Assembly (NCBI RefSeq): GCF_007655135.1
Contig: NC_045132.1
Coordinates: 7,750,001-7,814,000, forward strand
Source: Punica granatum
Lineage: Eukaryota > Streptophyta > Magnoliopsida > Myrtales > Lythraceae
Reading direction: 5' to 3'
Length of the DNA: 64,000 bases
In this document: positions 50,817 through 63,465 of the stretch, piece after piece
Layout of the letters: each line of letters begins with the position of its first letter
How positions within the stretch are numbered: the stretch's first letter is position 1
Notes under the pieces: generated by a model
What the model was told of the DNA's origin: nothing
Database searches by the model: none
What the model saw: only the letters and a program-made list of their open reading frames with translations
Made by a program: the position numbers and the translations under genes

Positions 50817-51965
50817 TCGCCCACTAAAGTTTGAGTTTTTTTTGTCGCTTTATCCACTGAAATTTCCTTTTGAGTCACTTTTACCTATTGGCGATTCCAA
50901 ACCGGAATCACTTCACTCGCTCCGTTTAATGTTTTCGTTTAACTTGGACCGAAAATAAATATGTGCGAGTCACATGGCGTATTACGAGGACAAAATTTCC
51001 AGGAATGCTCTCTTCTTCTATCAGTGCTGAGCGATCTCTGTCCCCCTGACTCAATGATAGCTGCCAGGACCTATCTCCTCTGTCATCACCTTCCTCACTT
51101 TAACGGCTAAGTGCTCCGATGGCTTCAAAGAGAATGCTGGGTTACCTTCCTCGCTTTAACGGCTGGATGCTCTGATGGCTTCAAGGAGACTGCTAGGACC
51201 ACCAACCCGATCACACCAACCTGGGTGGCCGGCATCTCACTGCAAGGGCTGCCATCATCGAGACTGCCCCGACCCAATACTTATGATGTTTTACCTTCCT
51301 TGTGTTGGCTATGTAACACATCTGTTTGCCAGTCCATTTCAAGTACGCGACACGATTATTATTTGAAGGTGGCTCATCAATTTTACAAAATTCTCACTTA
51401 GTCTCACGGACGACCAGGCAGACATCTCCAAAGTTCCCAAAAACCAAGTCACTTTCTCATGGGAATCCCGAGTGTTGATTGTTTCTAATGTTTTTTCCAT
51501 GATAATTTGGTCGAGTTTCAATCAACTTGCAATAGGCATACAAAGAAGGATAGTGGACAAAGTGTCTTTTTCTCCCGCTAATATAATACTATGAGCTTAT
51601 AATGTAAATCAGCAGATTTAACGTTGCCAAACATATTATCATAAAACCACTGCTTGGGCTGGGGCACATGTATTAACACCCATCCAGTCAATATAAAATT
51701 GGGCATTCGAATGTCGACTCTGTTCGACCTAGATAACAAGAATTTCCCCTGTGGAGATCTAGCCCGTTCAGAATTACATATAAATTCTTGCAATCATCCA
51801 GCAAGGTCTGACCAGTAACCTCTGCAATGAGTTCTTCCAAGAGGAGAATTAGGGTGTTAGACCAAAATCCATGGCAGCATCAGGACTCAGGAGCAAACCA
51901 GTCAGGAAGAATCGGGCTGAAGGCCCATTGTAGCCAAAAGAGAGTAGCACTAGCAAAAACTAATT
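49831..51965. other. Intergenic DNA with short repeats
   Basis: AT-rich to about 50700, with a TA run at 50789-50815. Positions 50815-51000 resemble an old transposon end. The phrase 'ctttaacggct..gtgctc' plus 'gatggcttcaa' occurs twice (about 51099 and 51154), a 55-bp direct duplication. The open frame at 51111-51401 matches nothing known. No gene is supported. The last few hundred bases may contain the AP-3 sigma 3' UTR. Confidence 0.45.
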
Positions 51966-54523
51966 CTATCGACGATTCCAGCCAGAAGCATATTTGGCAG
52001 GAACAAGCGTGATAGCGTTTGAAGCAGCTTCTAGCCTGCAGTGTCATGTCGATATATTATCAAATGACAACAAAATGAATTGCCAGCAACTCTACAGAGA
52101 ACAAGAAGAGAAAGACATGCACAGAGAGAGAGAGAGAGTATACTTCGATATTTCTTCAACAGCTTTCATGACCTCTGTTGAGCTTGTTTCCAGGACTTGG
52201 CCACCAAAAATTATCTCATCTAGAACGGTTTGCATCTGCAGAAGATATAACATGTATTTGGTCATTAGTCCTAATCTAACAAATCATTGGCCAAAATGGT
52301 TCCTTGAAAAGAACTATCGGACTAAACCAGTTGGTTTTTGCTTTTTCTTAATCCATTAAATTCATATTCTTCACTGATCATCATGCCTCAAGTTCATTAA
52401 CACATGTATTTGAGTGACTTTAATAATACTTTTGAAGACTTTCTTAGGCACTTGGACCTCAGTTTAAGTGGTGAACTAATGAAACGCAAAACACTCCAAT
52501 TTTAACATTATCATGAGTTCATATGAGAAGAAACAAAAAGGTTCAACAGAAGTTCAGACTTGAAGCGCTAGAATGGAATTGACCAGTTCAGGAATGTTGT
52601 TGTGCAGATGTTCAGATTTCAGGAGAAATCATAGAAGCATGGCTTGCAATAGTTATACATTGTTTAAGTTTGAGAACACCAGTGAAAGATCGCTGGGCAT
52701 TAATTACAAACATACCTCATTAAACAGAATGTTGATACGTTACCTTGCTATAGTTAAAGACAATATCAAGCTCACAGACATTCTTGAAGCATTTGTCTAG
52801 CGTTTCCACAAAAACTGGTTCAAGGAGAAACAACACAACAAAAGGTTAAAATGAAAAAAGTGTTGTAAGCAAGGAAATTCAGGTCTGGTCTCAACCAAGA
52901 AACTAATTTATCAAAACCCAAAGCTGATTCACAAGTGAAAAGGATGACTGTGAAATACATGAATATATCAAGTTTTGCACATTTTTGGAGATTTGCCATG
53001 TTTTCCCAGTAATTGTAGAGCTAGAAGAGTTGACTCAAGCAGTCTAAAGACTGTGGAGCAAAAGTAATGCCAGTATCTTGTGTCATGAACACATGCAGTT
53101 TATGATCAAACCTCTCGCATTCAAAGCAAAGATGTTAAACCGTGATAAACAGGATTAGGTTGATACCTCAGTCTTTATCTTTCCTTATCTTGCACGAGTA
53201 TAAAAGATTCTTCCCACAAGTGACTTCATTATAGAGATCTCAATACAGAGAAACCATGCTTCCAATAATAGACGTAATAGGCAAATGAGTAAACTACAGA
53301 ATCGAAAATACTTCCTAATAAACGCAAATGCCAACTGAAGCTTTCTGCTCAAGCACAAAATGCACATTGGACAAGCCAAGCGAGTACTTAATGGAATCCA
53401 GAAAGAATGGAGTTCTATGGTTCTTATAATTCATCTTGTTGAGCAAATTTTACAGTTGTTTGTAAGTACCTCATATACTCATCACTGGCAATGTGACAAG
53501 ATGGAGTGGACTATTAGCAAAAATAGATGCAAAGATCAAAAGCAGTACTACTTCAAGTAACAGGCAGAAGCATCTTCAACCCAGAAATGAAATTGACAAA
53601 GCAGCAAGGGAAATTCCAATTTATAGTACAGAATGAAAAATTCATAATTAATACATTATGAAAGATTTAAACTAGAACCTCCTCCTATACCTTGTATCAG
53701 GTCGAGCATCGCAAGCTCATTTTCTGAACTATCGAAAACAAAGACAAAGTACAGTGTCGCATAGTGTTTGTACACAAGACGACTGTCCTGCAAAAAAAAT
53801 GACCAAAGCGAAGATGGTTAAGGGGGGTAGATAGCAGATAAATTTAACCAATCAGATGTCATCATGTCTTGACCTCCAAACTTATATATATCATCAGTGC
53901 AAATGCTACAACATCATCAAACTTGAAAATACATCTAAATTATCCAAACACAGAACACTACTGCAACCTCTCGAATAACCGGAGTCTCAATACATAACCA
54001 ATATAAACGAACTCGAAATATACGGAACTATCGAGACTGTGAAGCATATATGCAGAAAAACACGTTCAATGTTTAAGACTTTTACTGCTTTAGACCTAGA
54101 AGTTTGTCGGAGCGTTGCAACAATTGAAAGAGGCGTAATGGAAATTACCGGCCCGAAAATGGACTCCGCCTCCATGAAATTGCTCACATTCTCGGCCCTG
54201 CTACTTAGAACTGCATCAAATTCGGATGGACAAGATGTGAATAACTGAAGAAACCGATATAAATCATACATAAAATTACTGAGAAGAACCTGTGAAGACG
54301 CTGCGGATGAGCTCCTGCTGCTTCTCCACGGGCTGGCCACAGGGAATCCCATCAGAAACCACCGATTGCAGGGGAAAACAGAAACGGGAGGCGGATCAAG
54401 AGATGATGTTGAAATCAGCTGAAAATGCATCAGAGAGGTAGGAGAGAGTGAGACCTGGTAATCGTAGAATTTGGCAAGGCGAGGCTTGCCCTGGGTGTTC
54501 ATCACCATCACTGCCTTAATCAT
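51966..54523 (-). CDS. AP3S: AP-3 adaptor complex sigma subunit
   Basis: Seven exons on the - strand join in frame to 167 aa, the family length: 54455-54523, 54290-54332, 54149-54210, 53691-53787, 52744-52814, 52144-52235, 51966-52035. The protein starts MIKAVMVMNTQGKPRLAKFY and keeps the longin-like small-chain core (EKQQELI, NFMEAESIFGPDSRLVYKHY, DKCFKNVCELDIVFNY, GGQVLET). In plants AP-3 sorts membrane proteins from the Golgi or endosome to the vacuole. The last 15 residues differ from the Arabidopsis tail, which ends GWRGR, against GWNRR here. Two codons are split by introns in a way consistent with one intact frame. A GA tract lies just beyond the exon 6 donor. Confidence 0.95.
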
Positions 54524-54735
54524 CCTCTACTGCTCTAACCCTGCTTTGCTGCTGAATACTTCTGATGCGAATTTGGAGCAGAAGATTCAGAATGCTTCTT
54601 CTTCTTGAGATCAAATTCAGTGCATAATCGAAAGAGGATTCGGGAGTCGGAAAGGGAACAAGAAATTTTCTTTTGGGAGTTAACCCCAAAAAAATAAAAA
54701 TAAATTTAGAAAGGAGAGAGAGCTTGGCATATGAT

Positions 54736-54809
54736 TGGTCCCGGCGAGGCTCGAACTCGCGACCTTCGGCTCATAAGACCAACGCTCTAACCGACTGAGC
54801 TACGGGACC
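54736..54809 (-). tRNA. tRNA gene, anticodon reads UAU (Ile)
   Basis: The - strand folds as a full cloverleaf: a 7-bp acceptor stem (GGTCCCG/CGGGACC), a D arm with A box TAGCTCAGTCGG, and a perfect 5-bp T stem (GCGAG/CTCGC) with B box GTTCGAGCC. The anticodon loop is CTTATGA, giving TAT at 34-36 and G at 37. By position this is Ile(UAU), but G37 is odd for a tRNA reading A-starting codons, and two stem pairs are G-U. It has no intron. It lies about 210 bp upstream of the AP-3 sigma start, on the same strand. Isotype is less sure than the gene call. Confidence 0.85.
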
Positions 54810-55854
54810 TCTTGACATTATTTTTTTTTAATCTTTTTTCATGAACTTTGTATCACGTGTCGACGATGTCTGACTTAATTTCAAAAACTTTTTTTTTTGG
54901 GACAATCAAAAAACTAGATGGAAGCAATAGAAACTCACGGTACATTTTCACTTATAATAAATTTATTATTATACTTTATCATTTACATATAATATTAAAG
55001 TATAATCTAATAAATTTCATAGTATGACTTTAGAAAGAAATTATATTATATAGCTCAACATTTGGTGTTTGTCTCAAATTCCACTCATTCTTTTAAAAAT
55101 TTATGTAAGAATGCCCGATGTATTTTTTACGTTGCAATTCAGCCCGTTCTAAATTTTAACGGAAAATTAAGTGTGGCATGTTTCTAGGGCCCAACTTTCT
55201 TCGGTGTGAATCCCGAGTATTCGGAAGCCCAATAGGTCCCGACTAATCTAGTCGAACCGGGTCGGCAAGTAAGGGATAAACCTCTCCGTTCACAAGACTT
55301 GAACTTGAAATCTTGCGTAAGGGAAAATGAACGTCAAAACATTTGAACCAACTCATGTTGGTTCTAAGGCCAACTTTAATACATATACATAGTTAATTTT
55401 AAAATATGAAATCTACCCAAAAAAGAAAAAGAAAAAAGAACCTATCACTCCTAGCCCTTGCCTAGAGTGTGTGCTTGCTGGGGGTAGTGGCCTCGCCGGC
55501 GACTACCAACCCCGGATGAGGTTGCTGGCGAACATCTCGACCAAATTTTGGGAATGGTGGTCATGCCGACTGCCGCCACCCTTTAGAATGAGGTCGTTGG
55601 AAAATCTAAGACTTTATTACATTACAACTCTCAAATCACTCAACAAAATTGAATGTTACAAAAATTCATAACTTCCTTACAGCCACTAAAGTCTAATATA
55701 ATCATATAAAATTTTAAGGCCGAAAAACAATGCAGTGGACAATGACCACTAACCCATAAGGAGAAAACTTGAAGTTGGATATCTATAGATATTCTCCCGA
55801 ATGTTGCTTTTAGTTTGAAATTTCTATACGGTCAGACTCTAAAGATTATATCGA
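54810..55854. other. Intergenic DNA
   Basis: AT-rich, with a GC-rich patch at 55440-55600 ('ctcgccggcgactacca') like the core of the 38540-38700 fold-back element, so perhaps transposon-derived. No gene is supported. Confidence 0.4.
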
Positions 55855-56308
55855 AGTTATAGATCTTTACAACATCTACTTTCGTTGAGTTGGTTTAAGA
55901 GTTACTGCATAGTAAATTTTTCAGTTTTATGGCATCCGAATTTAATTGGAACTAATTTTTTTTATATCATTCCTTATTGTTTCAAACTTCCTAACAACTT
56001 AAGCTTCACATAAAGTTATCAAAGTCACCAAGAACCCCCAATTGGACAACATGTTCCTGAAATTGATCATTTGGATAGGAAGTTATAGATCTTTTCTACA
56101 TCTACTTTCGTTGGGTTGATTAATAGTTATTGCATGTAAAATTTTTAGTTTTATGACATCCGAATTTAATTCAAACTAATTTTTTTGATATCATTCCTTA
56201 TTGTTTCAGACTTCTTAATAACTTTAAATTTCTGCATAAAACTTCCAAAGACACCAAGAACCCCCAATTGGAAAACATGTTCCTGAAATTGGTCATTTGG
56301 ACAGGAAG
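55855..56308. repeat. Tandem duplication, 226-bp unit, two copies
   Basis: 'agttatagatctttacaaca' at 55855 recurs as 'agttatagatcttttctaca' at 56081. The rest of each unit follows in order (catccgaatttaatt, cattccttattgtttca, caccaagaacccccaattgg, tgttcctgaaatt). It looks like part of a larger dispersed repeat, such as LTR or satellite sequence. Confidence 0.9.
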
Positions 56309-56770
56309 TCCTTGATTTTGGTGCAATGGGGGCAACGTGCTCTTTTTTTTTTTTTTTTTCTCTTTTCACTTAAATCGGGGGACACAATGCAAAATTTTAA
56401 AGGTTTAAGGCAAAGTTAAAAATACTCATAATTCATAAGACTCGAGGTCGAAATCTTATTTAAGGGAAATAAGCATTGAACCGCTTTAACTAATTCACAT
56501 CGGTTGTATCTGTATATACTTTGAGGTAATGAAAACAGCATCTATATCTACGTATATGCATATGGCATCTATTTTTTACTTATGTATAATATACTTATAT
56601 AATCTATATATATTATATTATTATGATATGATATAACGCAAACCGCATCTATATATATATATATATATACATATGATCAAGCAAATTATTGTAATGCCCT
56701 TATCGGACCATTACATGTAATTTATATATTAAGCGATGTATGTATAATCTATATATTGCTACAATTTTTT

Positions 56771-57034
56771 TTATATGGAAAAGGAAATAACATTTCCAAC
56801 TAAGGAATAGAGTTTTAAACGGGGCATCGAGATCCCCACCCTGTCTTTCAACAAATCAAGACTTAGAAACATGGGAGCATTATAGTGAATAACTAGATCC
56901 TCTTCTTCACTTCCTCGTACCCTAGCAAGGTGGTTAGCGCAACAATTTGCTTCACGGTAGATATTCCCAGGCCGGACCTCCTCGAAGGATTCACACAGTA
57001 TCCTCCAGTCACGCATGATATATTCAAGCAGCAT
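56771..57034 (-). pseudogene. RNase H-like (RVT_3) domain fragment
   Basis: The - strand frame of 87 codons reads a C-terminal RNase H-like piece: '..RDWRILCESFEEVRPGNI' then YREANCCANHLAR, the usual (Y)REAN.CAD.LA pattern near the end of this domain. It starts inside the domain and lacks the catalytic N-terminal part. Such domains occur in plant LINE retrotransposons and in stand-alone genes. A decayed fragment in either case. Confidence 0.65.
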
Positions 57035-58948
57035 ATTATACGGCCTATACCCCCTATATTCAGCTACGTCATTACTATATATTCAATTAAATTTAAAACA
57101 ATCTATATGAGAACATATCTTCAATAAGAATATAAAATTTCCTTAATGTAAATGATGATGATGATGTGGGAATAGGAGAGAGATATGTTTCATATTTTTT
57201 GAATATGTGGCGATGGTGGGAATTCAAATCGAAATTTTGTTATTATATATATATATATATATATTGTTGCCAAATAAATTAAGAGAAAGAGCTGGGACAC
57301 ACTATTCCTTATTATTTCCTTATTCGCATCGCCTCCATTCCTACCTTAGGCGACACACTGATACGCAATTATGTTTTTTGAAATTATCAATGGATTTAAC
57401 TGAAATGAATTGAATAGTATTGTTTGAACTTTGAAGCACATTAAAATTGAAATAAACTATTTTGATAAGTTTACTCCTTCCAACTGGATTGAATACTGAT
57501 CGGATCTTTGTTGGGTCGTTTTAAAATCCAATACAAATCTTGTATTTTTCAAGCGATTCTAGTATCATTTTGATCCCAAAAAATAGAATTCAATTGAACG
57601 GTAGCCAATTGAATTTAATTCTTTGCTGCATTTTGGAGGATTCATTCACCAGAAAAGAAGTAAGGGCAAGGACTAGTTTGCAATTTATGTGGTATAAAGA
57701 GGTGAAGGTGAATAAAAGTGATCAAAAGGACCAATTTGTAATTTTCCAAACCGAAAGGGTATATACGTAAGTACTCTATGTTCTGAATCCCACAGCACAG
57801 AAGACAGATGGGGCGGGGGGATTATCGAAGTAACCCTAAAACCCTCGGCCCGACGACAGCGTTTAAAGGTCTCGTCTTCCTCTCATCTCTTCCTCCCGAT
57901 TTCGATTTCGTCTTGTGGTCTTCTTGTCTGGCTTTCGTTTCCTCCAATCCCATCTGTGTCTTCTGTTGAATTTCACAGCGAAGAATTAGGGGTTTGGGCC
58001 GGAAAATGGGACCGGAAAGTGTATTATTTGTTTTTTATAATTTTACTTATTAAGTATAAATTATATATATGTAACATAAATTACTAAAATAAATTTATAT
58101 ACATAAAATCGAGTCCAATATACTTCATTCCAATTTTCTTTCTTTAAAACATAAACCCCAACCCTTAAGGTCTTTAATTTTCGAAATTTTTATCAATTTG
58201 GGTCGGATTTTTCTGAATTTTCAAGTAATGGGTGCCATTGCAAAACTATTCGTGAAAATAATATTTATATTAATTATACTATAAACTTTTACTAAAAATT
58301 TAAATCCATTTTTTCTACTTTTTCTTTAGGATATTCTATTAAAATAAAAGATCAAGTCGAATATATATCGTCCGAAAAACATTTTCTTGAAATAAATTAT
58401 TTTTAATTGTATTAATTTTTTAAAAATAATCTCTATTATTTTAGTTGTACACACTCAAATTTTTATTATTCATACACTGGATTCTGCACCAACGCTATGC
58501 AGATTGTGAAAAAAGAATAGTTTAAAACGTCGCCTCTGTATTTTAAGCATTATATACCATTTGTAAATCTGTATAGTTGTGCTATTATTAAAAAATTTAA
58601 AAATTGTGATGACCGTTGAAAAAATAATTTTTTAGTGAAAGAAAAGAAAATAACTTAGGTTGAGAGAGAGAGAGAGAGATAGAGAAGGTGTTGAACAGAA
58701 ATTAGTAAAAACTAGAGTGGAAGATGATTGCGTGCAAATTAATGGAAGAGCGAGATAAAAGATGAGAGTTTAAAATTTGAGCAGTTTTATAATTTTATTC
58801 TTACCTTCAGTGTCACTTTTCTTCAATAAAGTAAAAAATAATGAGGATAATTTCGTAAAATTAAATTGATACATAGACTTAGATATAGTGATTGTCATTA
58901 GTATGCTAATTTTGTATCTACTTTTTCATATCACAGATATGCAAACAC
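57035..58948. other. Intergenic DNA; possible leader exon near 57800-58015
   Basis: A TA run lies at 57243-57263. A CT-rich, gene-leader-like block (57800-58015) may once have been the first exon of the F-box gene further right, but no junction can be shown. Positions 57650-57770 are related to 61530-61650. The rest is AT-rich with no gene supported. Confidence 0.4.
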
Positions 58949-59493
58949 CAGTGTTATCAAAATTGGACTTTGAATTGGCCAAGGCATGGGTTCATTGGTT
59001 CTTGGGATTCAACCGGGGATTCGATGGGTTGAACCGCATGTTTAATAAAATATTGGATAAATACTTATATTATTCGAAAAAATATGATAACTAATAAAAA
59101 TATAATATCATTAAAAAAATATAAGAATAACCTAGGCAAAAGAGTACAAAAATATCTTTTCAGTATTAGAAATGTTTATTTTGTGCACAAACAACATCAA
59201 AAAGGCTTGGTTGCTTTAGTGGTTAGTGTGGGAGCCATAACTCAAGGGGGCTCTTAAAGATCCAAGTTTTAAGTCATACCTCAAACATCAATTTTTCTAA
59301 TTTTCAATTAAGAATTGAGAACCCATTGAACAACTCGGTTCGATTGAAAATTGGCCGATTTTTTATGATAACCGCCCGATTTATCCGGTTTTTCAATGCA
59401 ATTTGGATTTTTGACTAGACCAGACCTAGAAGAGTATCGGTTTCCAATTTGCCTAATTGAACCGGCCGATCTGGTCCGAATTTGATAACAATG
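58949..59493. mobile_element. Non-autonomous hAT-like element, 545 bp
   Basis: The left end is CAGTGTTATCAAAATTGGAC and the inverted right end is CATTGTTATCAAATTCGGAC. Flanks 58941-58948 (gcaaacac) and 59494-59501 (gcaaatac) match at 7 of 8 bases. GGTT/AACC-rich sub-ends ('caaccggggattcgatgggt') lie inside. No transposase is present. It is a different family from the TAGGGGTG elements. Confidence 0.85.
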
Positions 59494-62345
59494 GCAAATA
59501 CTATTATCAAAATATGTACATATATATGTTTCCATCAAGATTAATATTATTTATTTATTTTATTAAATTAAATGAAATATTTTTTGTGAATATTATTAGT
59601 TACTTATATAATTTTTATTTTTAATTTAACATACAAATACCCATGCGATTCACTTGGCAGATTTCTATGTGCCATGTTTGTAATGTTAGTTTAATGTTAG
59701 AAAAATCAATTAAAATTGACAGGAATCTGATGACATGTTGAGGCTCCGTTGTTTCAAGGTAAATAAGTTCATGAGAAAAGTAAATTTAACAGAAAATGAA
59801 TTCTCAGAAAGTAGTTTATTTTTCTATGTTTGGTAGTTTATTAGAAAATGAAGCTGAAAAAGAAAGAGAGTGAAAGAAAAAAGTGTAAAATGAAGAGAGA
59901 GAGAGTGGGTGAATGGGAAAAATGAATTTCCATATTTTTTTTAAAGGAATTCATTTTTCAAACTTTTCTATTGTCTTTTGGTAAAAAAGAAAGTGTCTTC
60001 CTGTTGACCAAACACTCGTGTGTTATCAAACATAGGAAAATGAAGAATTTATTTTCCAGCAAAATGTTTTCGCCGAAACAAGCGGAGCCTATACGTGATA
60101 TGAAATACATAGCGTGTAATTTTTCATGCAATTAAAAAAAATTGCTAAAAATAATAAAAAGAACAAATTTTTATACTTTTGGATCACCAACTCTCATAGA
60201 TATTACTAACTATTTTTTATTTTATTTATTTATAAATTAAAATAGGAGCTAATTTCTGATTAGAAATGATCACAAATACATTCAAAAGGAGATACTATTT
60301 ATTTTTAAAATTTTAAAATTATTTTTTTAAAAGAGTTTTCTTGATTTTGAACTAATGAAAATCTTATGGCCCATTAAAGAAGGTTTTACGAGCAATGCAC
60401 TTGTAAATTCACTAATCTTATAAATATGTATTGCAAATGACCAAAAATAATTTATACAACATTCGCTTAGCGCAAAGTATAAATTGAAATTTATAATTAA
60501 TCACGCACTTAATCCAGGTCACACTATACTAGATAGGTAATTATATATATATATATTGATATATATATATATTTATAATTTTTAAATTGACACTCTCACA
60601 TGCTAGCAACAAGGTCAAGCTTTTTCCTTTTATTCTATTTTATTTTTAAATTATATTATTTAAAAGTAAAACTATATATAATTTTCATTATAAATATTCA
60701 TAAATCATTACTAGACAAAGCATCTGTGCTATGCACAAATTAAAAAAAAAAAAGATGACGTCCAATGTTGGTATGAAAAAGAGAATTAAGAGAGGGCCGA
60801 GAAAGAAATGTGTGTTTATTTGGGAGAGACTTGTAAGGGAGAGAAAAATAAGGAGAGAATAATGGTTTTAGCGGGAATGTGGTTAATATGTAATCTAAAT
60901 TTATAACTATAATTTTTTGGTTCTTGTAATTGGAAAAACAAGTCTTCAGGGCATTTTTAGAAGAAGAAAGTGAGATGAATAGTGGAATTTCTGACTTTTT
61001 ATATGTTAGTATCGATACGTTAAAATACAAAGTAATTAAATATCTATTATAATTCATAAATGTAATTTTAACGATATATTATTATTTTATTATTTATAAG
61101 CATATGTAATTAAATGAGCAGATTCATATATTTATATTTCAAAAAATAATTCTTAATGTATTATTTCTCAATTTTAAGTTTTTAACTCTAATTATTTTAT
61201 ATTCAACTATAAATGTTATATAATAAGAGCATTACCATAAAATTAAATTACATAAATTTTCTTCCAATCAATCTATTTTCATACCAAACACCTAAAATTA
61301 CGCAATACTTTCCAAAAAGGACAATGAACTTACTAATCACAGTAATATAAATTCTTAATTTTTGAACTTATCTTTCCAGCAATCTAATATTTTCTCTAGT
61401 CTAATAGCGGTCGAACTAAACGTGATGAAAGAGAAAGGATGGGGACACCCAATTTGAGATATCCTTATTCATCTCACTTCTACCTTGGGTGACAGTGACA
61501 CACTTATACCTAAACGAAATTGATGCGAGAAAGAAACTTTGGCAAGGGTTAATATGCAATTAAAGTAAATTAGAGAGGTGAAAGAGAATAAAAGTGATTT
61601 TGCAAAAGGAGCAAATTAAGGAACCCAAAGGGCCAATTTTACAATTTTACCAAACCCATATATTTTCGCATTATCATATGATGCTCCGATATATTTTGTG
61701 TACTAATGTTTAATTTCTATGGTTTTTTCCTCCCCCCGCCCCCTTAATGTTGCAGTTCCATGTTCATCGTTACTAGTGGAAAATTTGGTGTGGTTGAAGT
61801 ATGTTCTTGGAATCTTTGAACCGAATATCAGTTCCTGATGCTTCAATTCGTTACTGGTGGAAATTTTGGTGTGGTTGAGCAAGTTTAATGGTCTTTGTTC
61901 AGTGTCAATTTGGTTTCGTATCGTCTATAGTAGAATGAATTGGATTAGGATAGGCGCAGGAATTGCGACCTAATCTTATTTTTCAGCTTGCCCTGTTTTG
62001 TGGATGGAAAGCTTCTCATGAAACAGCCAAATGATACATTGCTTTGCTAGAAGAAATTTGCAGCTGAAACTAATAATTACTAAAAAATAAAATAAAAAGG
62101 GAAACAATGTCTACTGCTAAATGCTGATGCGATGTCTCTGTCTTTGCTGTTTGTAATTTTAATCATTTGGTCATTAATCACGGGTCAAGGCCTCCTGCTT
62201 CTTCCTGTCTTATGCTTGCCCCTCCTACATTTGTAAATGAAAGTATATGAAGCAATCGCATCGAGATTAAATTTGATAACTTGTATCGTACCGCTGTTAG
62301 TTTCTAGAATTTCTTCCTCCACTTTAGCAGGGAGTTCAAACCAGA
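59494..62345. other. AT-rich intergenic DNA upstream of the F-box pseudogene
   Basis: Apart from the element at 59741-60090, mostly AT-rich with TA runs (60541-60573). A GC-richer segment from 61740 resembles a leader: 'ttgcag' at 61751-61756 could be an acceptor. 'tggtggaaa' and 'ggtgtggttgaa' phrases recur within it (61780 and 61855), a short duplication. No intact gene. Confidence 0.4.
59741..60090. mobile_element. MITE with GGCTCCG inverted ends, 350 bp
   Basis: The left end aggctccgttgtttcaaggt pairs with the inverted right end aggctccgcttgtttcggcg. The interior is A/G-rich with matched 'gaaaatgaa' and 'ttcatttt' blocks. No clear target duplication was found. Confidence 0.7.
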
Positions 62346-63465
62346 GCTTTGGAGAATTTGAATGAGGACATTCTGACTAATATATTTTCACGGTTGCCCG
62401 CGAGGCCGCTGTTGCAGTTAGAGAGAACTTGCAAGTAGTGGCATGCGCTGATTCAAATTCACAGTTTGCCAAGTTGCATCTGGAGCGATCACTGTCAAAG
62501 GATCAGCTTCTCATCAGCGAATCCTGAAAAACAATCCGATTCAGTCCATAAGCTATGAAATATTTGAGGATAATGCCGCTGGTAAGGGAATATTGTATCT
62601 TCAGGATCCGTCAGCTGCTTGCAGAATAAACCTACCATTATAGCCTCATGTGATGGATTGGTATGCTTAGTTTGTGTTGTCGACTGTCAGGATTCCATTG
62701 CTTTGTGGAACCCCTCCACTGGGGAATTGAGGAAGCTGCCGTGGCCCAGTTTCAATCCCCTTGGACGTCATCGTATGGTTCAATACCTCTATGGGCTTGG
62801 GTACTAATGAAACTAATAATTACAAGTTAGTAAGATTGGTTTCCTTCAAAGGCAGTTGGCAGTTTGATGGAAACTGTGACTGATATTCTTGAAGGTTTGG
62901 TGGGAACCGTTACTCATTTTTTTGGTGGTTCGATGGAAACTGTAATGGAGATTTTCACTCTCTGAAGTCAAATGTTTGGAGAAGGATCAACCACAAACCC
63001 AAGGGTAATTTCAGAATGTTTTCCTCTGACAGAGCGACACGGTATATCTGATGGGGCTCTACATTGGTTGGGAAAGCATGAACCTCGGAGTGATGGCGAT
63101 TCCATTGTTTCATTGGATATGGCTAAGGAGAAATTCATGGAGGTGATCCCAATGCCCAAAGTAGATTGGCGGCTCATAAGTTTCATGGGATGGGAGTAGG
63201 AATTATTGACGGCCATTTGAATTTACAGCCCTAACTTTTTCGGGAGGATGGTTTTGGGCCATGGATGATGAAGGAATATGGTGTGGGTACATCCTGGAGT
63301 AAGTTGTTTACAATCTCGTTGAGGAAGATATTAGTTCCGTCAGGGTGCTTGGCAATGATATGCTCTTGGGATGGCAAGGTTGTCTTCGACTGTGATGGCG
63401 GTGAGATGATAGTGCATGATATGAGGAAGACGACATCAAAATGGCAACTGGGAGCAGTGCCTTGA
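62346..63465 (+). pseudogene. F-box protein with F-box-associated domain, broken
   Basis: The F-box is readable at 62346-62460 (LNEDILTNIFSRLPARPLLQ) but has a stop where a Trp/Arg-type codon is expected (TAG at 62436-62438, CK*WHAL). Downstream, an F-box-associated domain is spread over three frames: 62619-62807 (SCDGLVC, LWNPSTGELRKLP), 62972-63199 (GALHWLG, IVSLDMAKEKF) and 63250-63465 (WMMKEYGVGTSWSKLFTI, GKVVFDCDG). So there are one or more stops and at least two shifts. Intact relatives are substrate receptors of SCF ubiquitin ligases. Sequencing error is possible but unlikely for so many breaks. Confidence 0.85.

Noticed and set aside
50815..51401. A gene in 51111-51401
   Set aside because: The frame spans a short direct duplication and matches no known family.
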